Position numbers and translations under genes: made by a program. From assembly GCA_945906795.1 (NCBI GenBank), contig CAMDRO010000001.1, positions 82,591-146,590 of the forward strand: a stretch of 64,000 bases of DNA, read 5' to 3'. This DNA comes from Spirosoma fluviale (lineage in GTDB: Bacteria > Bacteroidota > Bacteroidia > Cytophagales > Spirosomataceae). Of this stretch, positions 25,376-34,651 are shown one piece after another (positions within the stretch are counted from its first letter, which is position 1; each line of letters begins with the position of its first letter). A model generated the notes under the pieces. That model was not told the origin of the DNA and did not search any database. It was given only the letters and a program-made list of their open reading frames with translations.

Positions 25376-27084
25376 TAAATTGCTCTAAATATTAATGTAC
25401 TATTAGGAAAAATATCTACCTGCATATTTTCAGAAATCCCATATTTATCAGACAATAGGGTGGGTGGAGTAAATAATTTTTCAATCTCCCAAATTATCTG
25501 ATAAGTACCCATTAACTCAAAAGCTAAATCAGGGATCTTAATTTTAAAACTCAAAGTGTCCGTTGGGTGAAAATTATTTATAAACAATAATTTTTCATCA
25601 TTGGAATAACGTAAATAGGAGTAAACAAATTTACTTGGGTAACTTTCATTTTGAGCATATTGCAAGTCAAAAAATTGACCTATTTGAACCGCAGTTGAAT
25701 TCTTGGCAAACTTAAATAATTGTTGGTAAAAATAATCTAATTCTATTTCCTGACTGGTTAATAATTGATTATTCAAGGCGCCATGATTAAACCATCGTTG
25801 GTGCGTATCGATTCGCCAAAAATCAAACATGGTAGTTCGATCATCCGCATCATTAAAACCTTCAATTTCATTAGCTTTTTCACCAAATTCTTGTCCAGAA
25901 TAAATCATAAAAGGTCCTCCATGTAATGTGGCGGTAATCAACATCGCTGGGATTGTGGACCAAATATTATGTGCTGCAAAACCGGCAGAATTGATTCTTG
26001 TTTCATCGTGATTCTCTAAAAATCGCAACATTTTATTAGAAAATTCACCGGATTCTTGTTGCCAAACTCTAGTGATAGAACTTGTGTGTGCCTCATTATT
26101 TTGTTCCATTAAATTTCTTAATGAATCATATAAACCTACTTTGTCATACAAATAATCAAAATGACCCTTGTAGATATAATTAGCATATAAGTTAGGCTGG
26201 TATATTTCAGCTATAAAAATCAATTCGGGATTAATCACTTTTATTTTAGGAATTACAAAGGCCCAAAATTCTATGGGAACCATTTCAGCCATATCGCAAC
26301 GAAATCCATCCACCCCCAAATTTGTCCAATAAGTTAATACTTCCAGCATTTTATACCAAGTATTGGGTATTGGGTCAAAATGAATATGCCCCTCATTATG
26401 ATAATCTATGCCATAATTTAATTTAACCGTTTCAAACCAATCGTGAATAGTAGGCTGAGCAGAAAATACATTATTTCCACTGGCTTTCGCTGGTATTTCA
26501 ACATAAGCCTGAGTATTTTCATCAATTTCAGCGTGATAGGGTACGGTAAATTGTGTCCCAGGCAAATAATAAAAATTATTTTGTGGTGAAAATTCCACAT
26601 CATTTCGATCATTAAAACCAAAATCAACCACTCCTTCAGGTTTATTATCAGATTGATAATTTCTAGCTAAATGATTCGGCACAAAATCCAGTATAATTTT
26701 TAATTTATTTTCATGAATCCGTTTAACCATTAGATTGAATTCATCTAAACGATTTTCTACATTGCTAGCTAAAAAAGGGTTTACATCAAAATAATCTTTG
26801 ATGGCAAATGGTGAACCACAATTTCCCTTAACGATCGATGAGTGATCTAAAGGAATACCCAACTTGGTATAATCTTCCTTAGTGGCATGTTCAATAATTC
26901 CAGTGGTGTATAAATGCGTATAACCTTTGGCATATAAACAAACTAACGCCTTATTCGAAACATCATTAAATTTAGTGGTACCATTGGTTAGAGAATTTCC
27001 ATTCTTTCGAGGATTTAGATTTGTATTTCCCCAAAGATGAAACATCATCTGGTAAATAATTAATTTATTTGATTCGATTGGCAT
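25375..27084 (-). CDS. Alpha-amylase family glycoside hydrolase, GH13
   Basis: This 569-residue GH13 enzyme lacks a signal peptide and so is probably cytoplasmic. Conserved regions are ILDFVPNHLARNY (region I), VDGFRCDMAEM (nucleophile Asp, region II), LIFIAEIYQP (acid/base Glu, region III) and FLENHDETR (region IV Asp). A C-terminal beta-domain of about 90 residues follows. It likely hydrolyses or rearranges alpha-glucans or malto-oligosaccharides. It is the first gene of the minus operon running to 20327. The subfamily cannot be fixed by eye. Confidence 0.9.
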   Translation of the reverse strand: MPIESNKLIIYQMMFHLWGNTNLNPRKNGNSLTNGTTKFNDVSNKALVCLYAKGYTHLYTTGIIEHATKEDYTKLGIPLDHSSIVKGNCGSPFAIKDYFDVNPFLASNVENRLDEFNLMVKRIHENKLKIILDFVPNHLARNYQSDNKPEGVVDFGFNDRNDVEFSPQNNFYYLPGTQFTVPYHAEIDENTQAYVEIPAKASGNNVFSAQPTIHDWFETVKLNYGIDYHNEGHIHFDPIPNTWYKMLEVLTYWTNLGVDGFRCDMAEMVPIEFWAFVIPKIKVINPELIFIAEIYQPNLYANYIYKGHFDYLYDKVGLYDSLRNLMEQNNEAHTSSITRVWQQESGEFSNKMLRFLENHDETRINSAGFAAHNIWSTIPAMLITATLHGGPFMIYSGQEFGEKANEIEGFNDADDRTTMFDFWRIDTHQRWFNHGALNNQLLTSQEIELDYFYQQLFKFAKNSTAVQIGQFFDLQYAQNESYPSKFVYSYLRYSNDEKLLFINNFHPTDTLSFKIKIPDLAFELMGTYQIIWEIEKLFTPPTLLSDKYGISENMQVDIFPNSTLIFRAI

Positions 27085-27193
27085 TATTTAAATAAAAGTC
27101 TTTTAGATACTTAACATACATTTAAATATTTTAAGCGACGTAAAGCTTTAAAATAAACTCAAAACTTATTATAAATCCCAAACCAAAAATCAA

Positions 27194-28192
27194 TTATTTA
27201 ATAAAATCGATATCGGGAGTTGATTGATCCACTAAAGAAACTCCACCTCGATCTTTTCTGGCTATTCTTGAATACAGGCCAATTTCTTGACTAAATATGA
27301 AAGTGAAAAATAATTTTACAAAAGACGTATGATAGTGTAAGTTATTGTAAAATTCAGGGGCAATATTTTTCAATTTAGGCAAATTATTCCATGGGATGGA
27401 TGGCATATCATGATGTTCATTGTGGTATCCAACATTCATATTAATTGAATTTAAACCGCCATAATAACTAAAGGTTTCTTGTTTTTTATCTAAAACTAAA
27501 AAATGCTCCTGAATCCACCTAGCCCCAAGCGGATGTAGTCCCACAGAAAATAAAAAACTAAATCCTAAATAAGCTAACGCTGACCAACCCCAAAAATAAA
27601 CGATAGCTGTATCAAATAATAGTTGAACGGCGATATTCAAAATGACATATCGGTCAATGATGGCCAATTCAACACATCGATACGTTCGGATGCCTTGAAA
27701 AAAAGGAAATAAGGCTAACCATATCATCTTGCCGATAAAGTAATTATTAATCAATTTAGCTTCCCAATAATCAGGTAAATCGGCATCAAGCTCATGTACA
27801 CCTTGAAATGAATGATGTTTTAGATGAAAATTTTTGAAAGAAATAGCTGTAGGCGCTAAAGAGGGAAGGTTTGCTATGATTCCAGCAAAAACATTCCATG
27901 ATTTCTTTTTATAAATTAAATTATGAGCCGATTCATGAATACAAACAAATAAAGTATGTACTGGAAAAGCTCCTATAAACCAGGCGGTTCCTAAGATGAT
28001 CCACCAAGAATAATCTTTTATAAAAAAGGCGATACCAATTTGTAAAAAAACGCAGGTTAAAATCCAATACATGGTATTTGGATTCTTGCCAATTAGTTTT
28101 TTTACTTCAGGGTGTTTTTTGATGATTTCACGTGTTCTATTACGATGTGGCTCGGAATCATTAACCCAAATAAAATCTTTTACTTCCTCCAT
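27194..28192 (-). CDS. Fatty-acid desaturase resembling sphingolipid delta-4 desaturase (DES1/DEGS type)
   Basis: The protein is a membrane di-iron desaturase with three His boxes: HESAHN, HLKHHSFQG and GYHNEHHD. The N-terminus (DFIWVNDSEPHRNRTREIIKKH) and C-terminus (SYYGGLN, NVGYHNEHHDMPSIPW, LYSRIARK) closely follow eukaryotic dihydroceramide/sphingolipid delta-4 desaturases, including the N-terminal lipid-DES segment. Many Bacteroidota make sphingolipids, so a ceramide-type substrate is plausible; an ordinary acyl substrate is not excluded. Start choice: an ATG at 28204 would be leaderless relative to the -7 box, whereas ATG 28192 gives a short leader, begins MEEVKDFIW like the eukaryotic family, and is preferred. 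Confidence 0.9.
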   Translation of the reverse strand: MEEVKDFIWVNDSEPHRNRTREIIKKHPEVKKLIGKNPNTMYWILTCVFLQIGIAFFIKDYSWWIILGTAWFIGAFPVHTLFVCIHESAHNLIYKKKSWNVFAGIIANLPSLAPTAISFKNFHLKHHSFQGVHELDADLPDYWEAKLINNYFIGKMIWLALFPFFQGIRTYRCVELAIIDRYVILNIAVQLLFDTAIVYFWGWSALAYLGFSFLFSVGLHPLGARWIQEHFLVLDKKQETFSYYGGLNSINMNVGYHNEHHDMPSIPWNNLPKLKNIAPEFYNNLHYHTSFVKLFFTFIFSQEIGLYSRIARKDRGGVSLVDQSTPDIDFIK

Positions 28193-28212
28193 TTTTAATA
28201 TCATTTAGATTA

Positions 28213-28220
28213 CAAATATA
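28213..28220 (-). promoter_or_regulatory. Candidate -7 element for the desaturase gene
   Basis: On the minus strand this reads TATATTTG, a perfect TAnnTTTG match. The implied transcription start near 28206 favours the downstream ATG at 28192. No clear -33 TTG is present. Confidence 0.45.
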
Positions 28221-28261
28221 ATAAGAGAAATATACATTCTACCTAAGAAAATATAACTATG

Positions 28262-28274
28262 TGACAATATGTCA
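28262..28274. promoter_or_regulatory. 13-bp palindrome upstream of dnaK, possible stress operator
   Basis: TGACA-ATA-TGTCA is a perfect 5-base inverted repeat about 70 bases before the dnaK ATG, in the divergent desaturase-dnaK spacer. It is not the HrcA CIRCE repeat. A weak -7-like TATCCTTG lies at 28304-28311, so the palindrome would sit near -45. A regulatory role is inferred from symmetry and position only. Confidence 0.4.
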
Positions 28275-28343
28275 TAAATTCATAGGCATTTATTTTATGG
28301 CATTATCCTTGTAGAATGTTGCCAAAATTAAATAAAATTAATC

Positions 28344-30230
28344 ATGGGAAAAATTATTGGAATTGATTTAGGTACCACCAACTCATGTGTGGCGGTTATG
28401 GAAGGTAGCGAGGCTGTTGTTATTGCGAATTCTGAAGGACGAAGAACAACACCTTCAATCGTTGCATTTTTGGATAATGGTGAACGCAAAGTAGGGGATC
28501 CTGCAAAACGACAAGCCATTACAAATCCACAAAATACTATTTCGTCTGTAAAAAGATTTATGGGCAAAAAATACTCAGAAGTTAGTTCAGAGTTAAAAAC
28601 TATTTCATATTCTGTTGAGAAAGGAAATAACGATACATCACGAGTAAGAATTGGTGATCGACTTTATACTCCTCAAGAAATATCAGCTCAGATTTTGACT
28701 AAAATGAAGCAAACAGCTGAAGATTATTTAGGACAAACCGTAACAGAAGCTGTTATCACGGTTCCGGCTTATTTTAATGATGCTGAACGTCAAGCTACCA
28801 AAGAGGCTGGTCAAATTGCTGGACTTGAAGTTAAAAGAATTATCAATGAACCTACAGCAGCTGCTTTAGCCTACGGAGTTGACAAGAAAGGACAAGATAT
28901 GAAAATAGCTGTCTTTGATTTAGGTGGAGGTACTTTCGACGTATCTATTTTAGAATTAGGAGATGGAGTATTTGAAGTGAAGTCGACCGATGGCGATACC
29001 CATTTAGGTGGAGATGATTTTGATCAAGTAATTATTAACTGGCTTGCAGAAGAATTTATTTCTGATGAAAATATAGATCTACGTAAAGATCCGATGGCGC
29101 TCCAACGGTTAAAAGAAGCCGCTGAAAAGGCAAAAATTGAATTGAGTTCTAGTGCCACAACAGAAATCAATTTACCTTATATTATGCCTGTTGATGGTAT
29201 TCCAAAACACTTAGTTTGTTCATTAACACGAGCTAAATTTGAAAAATTAGCAGATAGTTTAATTCGCCGTACATTAGAACCTTGTAAGCGTGCTATGAAA
29301 AACGCTTCTTATACTAATGCGGATATAGACGAAGTTATTTTAGTTGGTGGCTCAACACGTATCCCTAGAATTCAAGAAGAAGTTGAGAAATTCTTTGGCA
29401 AAAAGCCATCAAAAGGAGTTAATCCTGATGAAGTGGTAGCTATAGGTGCTGCTATTCAAGGTGGAGTTTTAACAGGAGAAGTTAAAGATGTTTTATTATT
29501 AGATGTGACACCTTTATCTTTGGGCATTGAAACTATGGGTGGTGTATTCACTAAATTAATAGAATCAAATACCACGATACCAACAAAAAAATCGGAGACT
29601 TTCTCTACCGCAGCTGATAACCAACCTTCCGTTGAACTTAATGTGTTGCAAGGAGAAAGACCTATGGCTAAGGATAATCGTTCTTTAGGTCGTTTTCATT
29701 TAGATGGATTACCACCGGCGGCTCGAGGAATTCCTCAAATCGAAGTAACTTTTGACATCGATGCTAATGGAATATTGCAAGTTTCAGCTAAAGAAAAAGG
29801 TACGGGTAAGGAGCAAAAAATTAGAATTGAAGCTTCTAGCGGTTTGACCGATGAAGAAATTGAAAAAATGAGGAATGAGGCAAAAGCAAATGAAGCAACG
29901 GATAAGATTGAAAAAGATCGCGTTGAAAAAATCAATCAAGCAGATGCTTTAATTTTTCAATCTGAAAAGCAATTGAAAGAATATGGAGAAAAGTTATCAG
30001 AAGGTAACAAAACAGCCATAGAAACAGCTTTATCTGAATTGAAGATTGCTCATGCATCTCAAGATTTAACTTCGATTGACTCAGGCATCGAAAAGTTGAA
30101 TACTGCATGGACTGCGGCTTCACAAGAAATGTATGCAAATACGCAAGAGGGTGGTGATCAAACTACCCAAAATACGGAAACACCCTCAGATGATTCAGCT
30201 GAAGACGTTGCTTTTGAAGAAGTAAAATAA
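28344..30230 (+). CDS. dnaK: Molecular chaperone DnaK (Hsp70)
   Basis: This 628-residue Hsp70 begins [21 protein letters not shown]. The ATPase domain spans about 1-380 with [41 protein letters not shown] and VGGSTRIP. A conserved linker ([19 protein letters not shown]) leads to the substrate-binding domain and helical lid, and the tail is acidic, ending EDVAFEEVK. It folds and protects proteins with DnaJ and GrpE, neither of which is in this window. It is monocistronic, with its own upstream spacer and a strong terminator. Confidence 0.99.
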   Translation: MGKIIGIDLGTTNSCVAVMEGSEAVVIANSEGRRTTPSIVAFLDNGERKVGDPAKRQAITNPQNTISSVKRFMGKKYSEVSSELKTISYSVEKGNNDTSRVRIGDRLYTPQEISAQILTKMKQTAEDYLGQTVTEAVITVPAYFNDAERQATKEAGQIAGLEVKRIINEPTAAALAYGVDKKGQDMKIAVFDLGGGTFDVSILELGDGVFEVKSTDGDTHLGGDDFDQVIINWLAEEFISDENIDLRKDPMALQRLKEAAEKAKIELSSSATTEINLPYIMPVDGIPKHLVCSLTRAKFEKLADSLIRRTLEPCKRAMKNASYTNADIDEVILVGGSTRIPRIQEEVEKFFGKKPSKGVNPDEVVAIGAAIQGGVLTGEVKDVLLLDVTPLSLGIETMGGVFTKLIESNTTIPTKKSETFSTAADNQPSVELNVLQGERPMAKDNRSLGRFHLDGLPPAARGIPQIEVTFDIDANGILQVSAKEKGTGKEQKIRIEASSGLTDEEIEKMRNEAKANEATDKIEKDRVEKINQADALIFQSEKQLKEYGEKLSEGNKTAIETALSELKIAHASQDLTSIDSGIEKLNTAWTAASQEMYANTQEGGDQTTQNTETPSDDSAEDVAFEEVK

Positions 30231-30247
30231 AATCAATGTTAGTATGT

Positions 30248-30282
30248 AAAAGGTTCCTTTTTTCAAAGGAACCTTTTTTTTT
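30248..30282. terminator. Bidirectional terminator between dnaK and DUF3050 gene
   Basis: AAAGGTTCCTTT and AAAGGAACCTTT form a perfect 12-base stem with a 4-base loop, followed by a run of T on the plus strand. Flanking A residues give a T-tract on the minus strand as well, so it can serve both convergent genes. Confidence 0.92.
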
Positions 30283-31045
30283 AAATTTTTGCAGCCACTA
30301 TTCCATCCCAAAGTTTTATTCTTGCCTTTAAGGAATTGATAGCAGCCTGTGTGGCACGATCCCAAGCTTTAAGATCATCTTGGCATAATTGAGAAACCAT
30401 GGATATGGCTAATTGAGAATGATGGCCACCATCCACTTCGATATGTCTCTCTAAATAATAGGTTAATGTTTTCACCTTATCAGGGGATTGCAATCTCAAT
30501 TGATTTAATATTAATTGAAACATTTCTGGTATCAAATCTTCCCGCCCAAAAGTAAAAATAGCAGCAATTTCCTCTGTTTCTCCATTTAAAATACTTGAGA
30601 ATGTAAACGTCAAGAACTCACTAATGCTTTGTGGCAAATTAAACGAAGGAAGCGCAATGAGAAATTCTTCAATAGATTTGAATTGCCTAAAAGCTTTTAG
30701 GGCAGGAGGGGGCATAATGGCTAATTCATCCATAGCTCTCAAATACAAATCAAAATGACTAATATAACCCCCGGTGGGATCTATATCAGACTCTTCCCCT
30801 AGTACAATTTCATTGATTAAATACCTAGTTTCACCCGATCCTTTTGGAAACCATAATGAATCAACCGACGTTAACTCTACTTGCAACTTTTTCACGAGAG
30901 ACATAAAATCCCAAACTGCAAAAATATGATTTTGCATAAATATAGATAAATGTTCCTGTGATGTGATATAGGAATTAATGGGATGATTTCTTAAAATCTT
31001 TTTGAAAGGGTCAATGCTTTTTTGTAATTCGATTAAATGCGACAT
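30281..31045 (-). CDS. DUF3050 family protein (heme-oxygenase-like fold)
   Basis: This 254-residue mostly helical protein matches DUF3050: MQNHIFAVWDFMSLVKKLQ near residue 38, INEIVLGEESD near 77, SHFDLYLRAMDE, and ERHIEVDGGHHSQLA near 210. The conserved His and Glu residues on helices suggest a heme-oxygenase-like di-iron or cofactor site, as in related families. No function has been established that I know of. It lies 3 bases after xdhC, in the cysteine desulfurase operon. Confidence 0.85.
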   Translation of the reverse strand: MSHLIELQKSIDPFKKILRNHPINSYITSQEHLSIFMQNHIFAVWDFMSLVKKLQVELTSVDSLWFPKGSGETRYLINEIVLGEESDIDPTGGYISHFDLYLRAMDELAIMPPPALKAFRQFKSIEEFLIALPSFNLPQSISEFLTFTFSSILNGETEEIAAIFTFGREDLIPEMFQLILNQLRLQSPDKVKTLTYYLERHIEVDGGHHSQLAISMVSQLCQDDLKAWDRATQAAINSLKARIKLWDGIVAAKI

Positions 31046-31048
31046 TTT

Positions 31049-32089
31049 TTAATTAGAATGAATGGATTTATTTCTATTTTTCAATGAACTTCCCTCTCTA
31101 GAGCTATTAAAAGCAATGATTTCAGAAATTATTGATACCGCAATTTCATTAGGACCTTCCGCTCCAATATCTAAACCTATAGGACCAAAAAAAACACAAT
31201 CTGCAATATTAACAGGCAATAATTCTAATTGTTTTATAATTTTTTGCATTCTTTTCAATGGCCCTAACACACCTATATAACCTTGGAATTGGATTGAATT
31301 CAAATAGGTTAAAATTGCCACATCTCGATCAAAGTCATGTGTCATTAGGACAATAGCATCATTGTTTTTTATGGTACAGATGTCATCCCAATGGAAAAAG
31401 GATTGAACTTTATTCTTTAGCAAAGAATTCATTTTTAATGGGTTCCCAACCCAGCAAACATCCCAAGAAAGAAAATCACAAAGTTCAATCAGACTTGTGG
31501 AATCAAATAAATGACCATAGAGTACAATTCTTGGTATTGCTGGCAAATATTCTATAAATAATATCTCATTTTCTTTTACGTCAACCTTAGACTGATGTTG
31601 AATCGATACCTGTTCTGTTTCTTTATTTAAGAAAGTAGAAACAAATGGTTTCGTCGATTTTAGATTTACTAAACCAGTATGTAAATGAAAATTATGTACT
31701 AAGATTGAAGGCTCCGAACTTTGAATATGTGAATTAAATATTTCCAATAAATATTTAGCATATTCTAAATCAGGACTAATTAAAATTTCAATAAGGCCAT
31801 TGCATCCTAATCCTATCCCTAATTCAAATGGGTCATCTTCGCGAGTATCATATTTAACCAATTTATTTTGATTACTAAATATAGACATTTGAGCCTTTTT
31901 CAGCATATCTCCTTCAAGACAACCGCCACTGATGCCTCCGTGCCAATCACCATTTTCATTAATTAACATCCTAGCACCGGGTCTCCTATAAGCTGAACCA
32001 TCCACATGTATAACAGTCGCAATGGCAAATTTGACACCCGATTGAATATAGATTGAAAGTTGGCCTACAAATAATTTTATCTCTTTCAC
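31049..32089 (-). CDS. XdhC/CoxF-family molybdenum cofactor maturation protein
   Basis: This 346-residue protein has the N-terminal XdhC_CoxI domain (ATVIHVDGSAYRRPGARMLI, GGISGGCLEGDM, LGIGLGCNGLIEIL) and a C-terminal Rossmann-like XdhC_C domain (IVLYGH, VLMTHDFDRDVAIL, IGLDIGAEGPNEIAVSI). XdhC proteins bind and protect sulfurated Mo cofactor for insertion into xanthine dehydrogenase-type enzymes. It overlaps the upstream cysteine desulfurase by 4 bases. In Rhodobacter capsulatus a NifS-type protein (NifS4) supplies sulfur to Moco on XdhC, so the pairing is functionally sensible. No molybdoenzyme subunit is in this window. Confidence 0.88.
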   Translation of the reverse strand: MKEIKLFVGQLSIYIQSGVKFAIATVIHVDGSAYRRPGARMLINENGDWHGGISGGCLEGDMLKKAQMSIFSNQNKLVKYDTREDDPFELGIGLGCNGLIEILISPDLEYAKYLLEIFNSHIQSSEPSILVHNFHLHTGLVNLKSTKPFVSTFLNKETEQVSIQHQSKVDVKENEILFIEYLPAIPRIVLYGHLFDSTSLIELCDFLSWDVCWVGNPLKMNSLLKNKVQSFFHWDDICTIKNNDAIVLMTHDFDRDVAILTYLNSIQFQGYIGVLGPLKRMQKIIKQLELLPVNIADCVFFGPIGLDIGAEGPNEIAVSIISEIIAFNSSREGSSLKNRNKSIHSN

Positions 32090-33216
32090 GCCAATAGTTT
32101 ATCTAATTTTTCTTGTAAATAATGAATCAAAAAATCAATATCTTTTTCTGTTGTCAAGTAACTTAATGAAATCCTTAACGTGCTTAAGGCTAAATCTCTT
32201 GGGTGACCCAAAGCCGTTAAAACATGAGATGGGTTGGTAGCCTTCACATTACAAGCTGAACCATTAGAAATAGCAATGGTCGTTAGTGAATTAAACAAAT
32301 CTTCCCAATGAACTCCATGTACGGATATACTAAGAATGGATGAGATATTGCTTGGACTTTTAGCATTAATCAAGATGTTATTTTTGAAGCTATTTAAAAG
32401 TGCTTCCTTAATCCTGTGGCTAAAACGAAGAAGAGAATCTTCAAAACTTAATATCTCCGGTATAAAGGTAAAAGCATAACCAAGACCTACGATGAGTGGT
32501 ACAGGTAAAGTTCCTGACCTAATTCCTCGTTCTTGGCCACCTCCATCAAAAATAGGGCTAATATTAATATTGTTGTTGACCAATAAGCCCCCTATACCTT
32601 TAGGAGCATAAATCTTATGTCCAGAAAAACTCATTAAGTGCGGTAAACAAGTAAAATCCAATTGGATTTTACCGATGGCTTGTGTCGCGTCAGAATGAAA
32701 ACATATAGCATGTGAGTCACATATATTTTTAAACGCTACATAATCAGAAATAGTCCCAATTTCGTTATTCACCATCATTAAAGACACTAATACAGTGTCT
32801 ATCTGTATGGCACTTTTTAAATTATCTTTGGTTATTTGACCCTCTTCATCAGGGCTTAAATAGGTAACAGCATATCCTTCATTCTCCAACTGGCCAAATA
32901 TTTCAAGCACTGCTTTATGTTCAATTGTGGAAGTAATTAAATGACCCTTTGATTTACCTTTTAAATAACCTTTTATAGCTAGGTTATTAGATTCCGTTGC
33001 ACCAGATGTATAAATGATCGAACTAGGCTTTACATTAAAATAATCAGCAATTTGATTTCTAGATAAATCGATGGCTTCTTGAGCTAACCAACCATAATGA
33101 TGCAAATTCGAACCTGCATTGCCATATAGCGTAGAAAAATAGGGCAACATCTTATCTAATACTTCGGAACGAACTGGAGTAGTAGAAGCGTAATCGAAAT
33201 ATAAAGGTAAATTCAT
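32086..33216 (-). CDS. Cysteine desulfurase, NifS/IscS family
   Basis: This 376-residue PLP enzyme converts cysteine to alanine and a persulfide. Seen are YFDYASTTPV at the start, SGATESNNLAIKG near 70, HSDATQAIGK with the PLP-stacking region, the Schiff-base lysine in SFSGHKIYAPKG near 200, and the persulfide-forming Cys in SNGSACNVKA near 320. It is coupled by a 4-base overlap to xdhC, so Moco sulfuration is one likely role. General Fe-S assembly or tRNA thiolation remain possible because no isc or suf genes are visible here. Confidence 0.9.
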   Translation of the reverse strand: MNLPLYFDYASTTPVRSEVLDKMLPYFSTLYGNAGSNLHHYGWLAQEAIDLSRNQIADYFNVKPSSIIYTSGATESNNLAIKGYLKGKSKGHLITSTIEHKAVLEIFGQLENEGYAVTYLSPDEEGQITKDNLKSAIQIDTVLVSLMMVNNEIGTISDYVAFKNICDSHAICFHSDATQAIGKIQLDFTCLPHLMSFSGHKIYAPKGIGGLLVNNNINISPIFDGGGQERGIRSGTLPVPLIVGLGYAFTFIPEILSFEDSLLRFSHRIKEALLNSFKNNILINAKSPSNISSILSISVHGVHWEDLFNSLTTIAISNGSACNVKATNPSHVLTALGHPRDLALSTLRISLSYLTTEKDIDFLIHYLQEKLDKLLA

Positions 33217-33234
33217 TTGTTACAGAATGTGCAA

Positions 33235-33242
33235 CAAAGATA
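33235..33242 (-). promoter_or_regulatory. Candidate -7 element for the cysteine desulfurase operon
   Basis: On the minus strand this reads TATCTTTG, a perfect TAnnTTTG match 18 bases before the ATG, just beyond the rplT terminator. There is no TTG at the -33 distance. Confidence 0.45.
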
Positions 33243-33247
33243 AGTGT

Positions 33248-33284
33248 AAAAAAAAAGTCCCGAATGTTTACGGGACTTTTTTTT
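33248..33284 (-). terminator. Rho-independent terminator after rplT
   Basis: On the minus strand, AAAAAAGTCCCG and CGGGACTTTTTT pair around an 8-base loop and are followed by T residues directly after the rplT stop codon. This separates the ribosomal operon from the downstream cysteine desulfurase gene. Confidence 0.92.
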
Positions 33285-33627
33285 ATGATAATTTGGATAA
33301 AACGGCTTTGAAAGCGTCCGGATGATTCATAGCTAAATCGGCAAGTACTTTGCGATTTAACGTCATGCCTGATTTGTTATATTTACCCATAAAAGCTGAA
33401 TAAGATAAACCTTCTTGTCTTGCAGCTGCATTAATACGCTGAATCCACAGTCCACGAAAATCTCTTTTCTTAACTTTACGATCGCGATATGCATATTGCA
33501 AACCTTTCTCTACTTTGTTTTTAGCGACTGTCCAAACATTTTTTCCTCTTCCGAAAAATCCCTTCGCTAATTTTAAAATCTTTTTCCTCCTAGCTCTTGA
33601 AGCTACATGATTGACACTACGTGGCAT
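33283..33627 (-). CDS. rplT: 50S ribosomal protein L20
   Basis: This 114-residue basic protein has the L20 signature [23 protein letters not shown], then RGRKN-like [35 protein letters not shown] and the C-terminal helical globule. L20 binds 23S rRNA early in 50S assembly. It ends the thrS-infC-rpmI-rplT operon, a common order, and is followed by a strong terminator. In other bacteria L20 represses this operon by binding a leader structure. I cannot verify such a structure here. Confidence 0.98.
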   Translation of the reverse strand: MPRSVNHVASRARRKKILKLAKGFFGRGKNVWTVAKNKVEKGLQYAYRDRKVKKRDFRGLWIQRINAAARQEGLSYSAFMGKYNKSGMTLNRKVLADLAMNHPDAFKAVLSKLS

Positions 33628-33710
33628 AACTAAATTTGTTTTTTGAATCGAGGCGGCTCATTATGAACACTTTTTGGCCTTAATTCTGGTTGAACAATAA
33701 CTAAAACTGA

Positions 33711-33908
33711 TTATTTAAGTCCTAATAATAAACTTACTCTACCCATATCAGAAGGGGAAACTAAAGTAGCATGAACTAAATTACGCTTTTGTTTAGTTGT
33801 TTTTTTTGTTAGGATATGGCTATGGAAAGCGTGCTTACGCTTTATTTTTCCAGTTCCTGTAACTTTGAAACGCTTTTTTGCTCCAGAGTTGGTTTTAATT
33901 TTTGGCAT
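33711..33908 (-). CDS. rpmI: 50S ribosomal protein L35
   Basis: The track ORF starts at 33971, but the L35 sequence begins at the internal ATG at 33908 ([34 protein letters not shown]). This gives a 65-residue protein of normal size, and the 21-residue upstream extension has no family counterpart. The basic N-terminus and the [10 protein letters not shown] segment bind 23S rRNA. It lies between infC and rplT. Confidence 0.97.
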   Translation of the reverse strand: MPKIKTNSGAKKRFKVTGTGKIKRKHAFHSHILTKKTTKQKRNLVHATLVSPSDMGRVSLLLGLK

Positions 33909-33983
33909 TCTATTATGTATTAAATGTAAAAATTGGAATGCAAAAGTAGAAAAATTACCTTGAAATTCCACTATATAAAAAAA

Positions 33984-34544
33984 TTATTTCTTTTGAGCTT
34001 TCGGTGTAAATATGATGCTCATTCGCTTTCCTTCTAATTTTGGCATATCATCAGGTTTACCTACCTCTTCAAGTCTTTTTGCAAAATTCAATAATAGCAT
34101 TTCACCTCTTTCTTTAAATACAATGGTCCTACCTACAAAATGTACATATGCCTTAACCTTAGCACCATCCTTAAGAAAATTAACAGCATGTTTTAATTTA
34201 AAATTAAAGTCATGTTCATCTGTGTTAGGGCCAAATCGAATTTCTTTAATGACTGTTTTGGTTGCATTTGCCTTAATTTCCTTTTGCTTTTTCTTTTGAT
34301 CATACTTAAATTTAGCATAATCAATAACTTTGCAAACTGGGGGGACAGCATTTGGGGAGATTTCTACTAAGTCTAAGCTTTGTGCTTCTGCTAGTTCAAT
34401 AGCTTTGGAGAATGGATACACACCTTGTTCAATGTTTTCTCCTACTAATCTTACTTCTTCTACTCCGCGAATTAATTGATTAATTCGATAAGGTTCTTCT
34501 TCTCTTCTATTTCCTCGGTAATTGTTATTGGGGCGTAAAGCCAT
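33984..34544 (-). CDS. infC: Translation initiation factor IF-3
   Basis: This 186-residue protein shows the IF-3 N-domain ([35 protein letters not shown], then [24 protein letters not shown]) and a C-domain ([28 protein letters not shown], ending [11 protein letters not shown]). IF-3 binds the 30S subunit and checks initiator codon pairing. The ATG at 34544 gives a short basic, Asn/Arg-rich extension ([14 protein letters not shown]) before the conserved YRIN. ATG is used here instead of the rare AUU start of Enterobacteria, so AUU-based autocontrol is absent. Confidence 0.98.
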   Translation of the reverse strand: MALRPNNNYRGNRREEEPYRINQLIRGVEEVRLVGENIEQGVYPFSKAIELAEAQSLDLVEISPNAVPPVCKVIDYAKFKYDQKKKQKEIKANATKTVIKEIRFGPNTDEHDFNFKLKHAVNFLKDGAKVKAYVHFVGRTIVFKERGEMLLLNFAKRLEEVGKPDDMPKLEGKRMSIIFTPKAQKK

Positions 34545-34611
34545 AAATTATTGTTTATTTTTAATGTTCAATTAAATCAATTCGAAATTTAACTCAAAAA
34601 TCATGTATTTG

Positions 34612-34619
34612 CAAACTTA
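34612..34619 (-). promoter_or_regulatory. Candidate internal -7 element and leader for infC-rpmI-rplT
   Basis: On the minus strand this reads TAAGTTTG, matching TAnnTTTG, within the 107-base thrS-infC spacer. It would give a leader of roughly 60 bases, which could hold an L20-type control structure; none was folded. No good -33 TTG is present. Confidence 0.4.
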
Positions 34620-34651
34620 ATACCAAGTAACGTAGGTAAAATAAAAAATTA

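Noticed and set aside
34012-34299. 95-residue plus-strand ORF opposite infC
   Set aside because: Antisense of the conserved IF-3 C-domain; no homology seen.
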